In this document: positions 62,040-64,000 of the stretch, piece after piece | How the letters are laid out: each line of letters starts with the position of its first letter | How positions within the stretch are numbered: the stretch's first letter is position 1 | From: Novosphingobium subterraneum | Lineage (GTDB): Bacteria > Pseudomonadota > Alphaproteobacteria > Sphingomonadales > Sphingomonadaceae | Length of the DNA stretch: 64,000 nt | Reading direction: 5' to 3' | Assembly: GCF_000807925.1 (NCBI RefSeq) | Contig: NZ_JRVC01000018.1 | Span: forward strand, 52,512-116,511 | Program-made: the position numbers and the translations under genes | The notes under the pieces: generated by a model | What the model was told of the DNA's origin: nothing | Database searches by the model: none | Seen by the model: only the letters and a program-made list of their open reading frames with translations

Positions 62040-62876
62040 ATGAGCGGACACATTGCGGGCAAGTCGATCGTCATTACGGGCGCCGGTGGCGGATTTGGCA
62101 GCCTGGTCGCGAAGAAGGCGGCCGCGCTGGGCGCCCGCGTGACGCTCGGCGACATCGACCTTGCTGCGGCGCAAGGCGTGACCGATGCCATCATCGGGGC
62201 CGGGGGCAAGGCGCAGGCCGTTGCTGTCGACGTGCGCGATCTGGGGCAGGTCAAGGCGCTGGTAGCCGCGGCGCTCGATGCGTTCGGCAGGGTGGACGTG
62301 ATGATCAACAACGCCGGGATCATGCCCTTGGCGTTTTTCTCGGACCATGAGGCGGCCTATCCTGCGTGGGAACGCTGCATCGACATCAACATCAAGGGTG
62401 TTCTGAACGGCATGGTCGCGGCCTATGATCAGATGATTGCGGCGGGGCGGGGACAGATGGTCAACATCTCGTCCATCTATGGCAATTTCCCGGTGATCGG
62501 CGCGGCGGTCTATGGTGCATCGAAATCAGCAGTGAATTTCCTGTCTGAATCGCTGCGGGTTGAAAGCCGCGGGAAGATCAAGGTCACCACGATCAAGCCA
62601 ACCGGCGTGCCGACGACCGGCCTCTCCGGCACGGTGGTCAATCAGGCCGCCGGTATCGGCATCGTTGCACACAACATGTCCGATTTCATGGAGATGGTCG
62701 GCGAGATGGCGGCGGGGACGTTCCCACCCGAACGGCTCGATCCCGAGGCGATGGACTATGCCAGCCTTGCACCGGAACACATCGCCGATGCCGTGATCCA
62801 TGCAATCGACCAGCCTTGGGGCGTCTCGATTGCCGAAGTGACTGTCCGGGCGGCCGGAGACCACTTCGTTCTGTGA
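62040..62876 (+). CDS. Short-chain dehydrogenase/reductase
   Basis: This is a 278-residue classical SDR. The cofactor motif is TGAGGGFG, NNAG follows (MINNAGIM), and the catalytic YGASK and SSIYG are intact. It likely converts an alcohol to the aldehyde used by the neighbouring ALDH, or acts on a keto product. Substrate unknown. It ends 21 bp from the convergent DUF4402 gene. Confidence 0.93.
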   Translation: MSGHIAGKSIVITGAGGGFGSLVAKKAAALGARVTLGDIDLAAAQGVTDAIIGAGGKAQAVAVDVRDLGQVKALVAAALDAFGRVDVMINNAGIMPLAFFSDHEAAYPAWERCIDINIKGVLNGMVAAYDQMIAAGRGQMVNISSIYGNFPVIGAAVYGASKSAVNFLSESLRVESRGKIKVTTIKPTGVPTTGLSGTVVNQAAGIGIVAHNMSDFMEMVGEMAAGTFPPERLDPEAMDYASLAPEHIADAVIHAIDQPWGVSIAEVTVRAAGDHFVL

Positions 62877-62897
62877 GGAGCGTGGTTGCTCGTCACG

Positions 62898-63890
62898 TCA
62901 GTTGTACTGCACCATCACCGTAACGGTCCCTGTCAGCGTGCCGAGCGCCGAGGAGCCACTGAGGGGCACGGAGCCACCGACACTGACATTCACCGTACCG
63001 GCCGAACCGGTTGAGCCGCTCAGCACCTGCGGGCCACCCCCGACATTGGTCAGTGTAGCCGTGACCGAGCCACCGCTGCCCGATAGCGTCATCGTGGTCG
63101 GCACCGATATGGTGACCGCCTGACCGCCCTCGCCGCTTACGGTGAACTGGGCTGCTGTCGCCGCTGGCGCAGGGAAGCGGCGGACATTGGTTCCGCTGAC
63201 CGAGACGACCCCATCGGGCGTCAGCGTGACCGCGCCGGAACCGCTCGTGGGACGTGTGACCGCGCCGAACTGCAGGTCCTGCGTCTTGGCAATGCTGACA
63301 GGGCGGATGACCTTCGCCAGGATGTTGCCGACAAGCGAATCCGATCCGCCGCCCGTCGCGCGCTGTGCGGTGATAAGGTAGCTACTGGAGGCGCTCCCCG
63401 TCGGAGATGCGGACTCGTTGCCGTCGACAGGAAGGTCGAAGCCGATCAGGAACGTGCGTGAAGATCTGCGAGGAATGGGTGCCAGATTGATCACGACATA
63501 GTTCCCCGCACTGTAAGCGGAGTTTACCGTTGCAGTGCCATTCGCAACGCTGATTGCGGTAATGTATCCGACGCGTCCTGTGGGGGATCCGGCCAGTGCC
63601 AGCGTCACCTGGACATTCGTCGCATTGCAGGCAAAAGTGTTGCTGCACGAAATCGTCACTTCGGCGTTTGCTGCCGTGTTCGACAGCCGCACCCCCGAAC
63701 CGGAGGCAACCGTGACCGATCCGGACGAAGCGTTTGACCGGAACACCGTCTGCCCGGAGGCTGCGGAGACGACGTCGCCGAAGTTGGCGTCGGTGATCGC
63801 ATCGACCGTGTAGGTCTGGGCATGCGCCACTGGAATCGGCACGAGTTGCAACAACAGGGTGCAGAGCGTGGTCAGCAACAAGCGGGTCAT
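62898..63890 (-). CDS. DUF4402 secreted surface/fimbrial-like protein
   Basis: This is a 330-residue protein. A signal peptide (LLTTLCTLLLQLVPIPVAHA) is followed by a Ser/Thr/Gly-rich beta protein containing LQFGAVTRPTSGSGAVTLTP, a DUF4402 signature, and ending TVTVMVQYN. Two cysteines (SCSNTFAC) may pair. The role may be in surface or pilus-like structure. It overlaps by one base the stop of the upstream gene, so an operon runs off the window. Confidence 0.82.
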   Translation of the reverse strand: MTRLLLTTLCTLLLQLVPIPVAHAQTYTVDAITDANFGDVVSAASGQTVFRSNASSGSVTVASGSGVRLSNTAANAEVTISCSNTFACNATNVQVTLALAGSPTGRVGYITAISVANGTATVNSAYSAGNYVVINLAPIPRRSSRTFLIGFDLPVDGNESASPTGSASSSYLITAQRATGGGSDSLVGNILAKVIRPVSIAKTQDLQFGAVTRPTSGSGAVTLTPDGVVSVSGTNVRRFPAPAATAAQFTVSGEGGQAVTISVPTTMTLSGSGGSVTATLTNVGGGPQVLSGSTGSAGTVNVSVGGSVPLSGSSALGTLTGTVTVMVQYN

Positions 63891-64000
63891 CAGCGTTTCA
63901 CCATTTGCACGTGTTCGCTGAAGGCGACTTCACCGTTGACGTCAACGACACTCCCATCCGCTCCCACTGTCGCAAATATCGGTTCCTTCAGCCGCATGCC
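63890..64000 (-). CDS. C-terminal end of a gene upstream of DUF4402 (partial)
   Basis: The last 36 residues are visible: GMRLKEPIFATVGADGSVVD followed by VNGEVAFSEHVQMVKR. The stop overlaps the DUF4402 start (TGATG). Its identity cannot be told from this tail; a pilus-assembly or surface protein is possible from context. Confidence 0.5.
   Translation of the reverse strand, partial: GMRLKEPIFATVGADGSVVDVNGEVAFSEHVQMVKR

Noticed and set aside
1..64000. CRISPR array or Cas genes
   Set aside because: No regularly spaced direct repeats and no Cas signatures were seen. The CHAT protein has TPR repeats and a signal peptide and is not associated with CRISPR genes here.

Overview
The window is high-GC alphaproteobacterial DNA, most likely from a sphingomonad (Novosphingobium or a close relative). 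This is inferred from three TonB-dependent receptors, a CDC48-type AAA ATPase, HWE/HisKA_2-type sensor kinases, a class I P450 paired with an acyl-CoA ligase, and NTF2-like/SDR/aldehyde dehydrogenase catabolic genes. No 16S rRNA or other decisive marker is present. Gene density is high; most gaps are under 200 bp.

Region 1 (1-25.4 kb) is mainly housekeeping with some accessory metabolism. It holds a partial PAS-PAS sensor kinase, metZ, a polyprenyl-phosphate-mannose glycosylation set (GT39 transferase, DUF2238 protein, DPM1-GtrA fusion), leuB, recO, apaG, a LysR regulator, a GGDEF-EAL protein, a Bcr/CflA-type transporter, dinB, a Nudix hydrolase, an acyl-CoA ligase/P450 operon, a fasciclin lipoprotein, a low-complexity secreted protein, an FAH-family enzyme, an ADP-forming acyl-CoA synthetase, apt, a HAD phosphatase, a Usp protein and a lipoprotein.

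Region 2 (25.4-38.2 kb) starts with a candidate small RNA ending in a strong intrinsic terminator, then the CDC48-like ATPase and a CHASE3 kinase. The conserved rpmH-rnpA-yidD-yidC-engB block follows, then a GST, dapE, msrA, a secreted methyltransferase-like protein, aguB, folK and tRNA-Lys(TTT).

Region 3 (38.19-46.81 kb) appears to be a genomic island. The last 19 bp of the tRNA-Lys gene region (its 3' end, CCA and two more bases) are repeated exactly at 46792-46810, and the DNA between the repeats is a self-contained sulfur-scavenging module. The module is a TauD-type dioxygenase, an MFS carrier and a TonB receptor on one strand, and a Tat-exported sulfatase and an alginate-export-type porin on the other. 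The two arms share a 512-bp divergent control region with mini-ORFs and inverted repeats. No integrase is present.

Region 4 (46.81-64 kb) holds a TetR/TonB-receptor pair, a YkgJ cysteine-cluster protein, an NDUFA9-like dehydrogenase, tRNA-Leu(CAG) and a secreted TPR-CHAT protease. A MarR-linked catabolic cluster follows (dienelactone hydrolase, two NTF2-like proteins, TonB receptor, aldehyde dehydrogenase, SDR). The window ends with a DUF4402 surface protein and the tail of the gene upstream of it. Two copies of an approximately 85-bp palindromic element lie between convergent genes at 10.9 and 35.1 kb.
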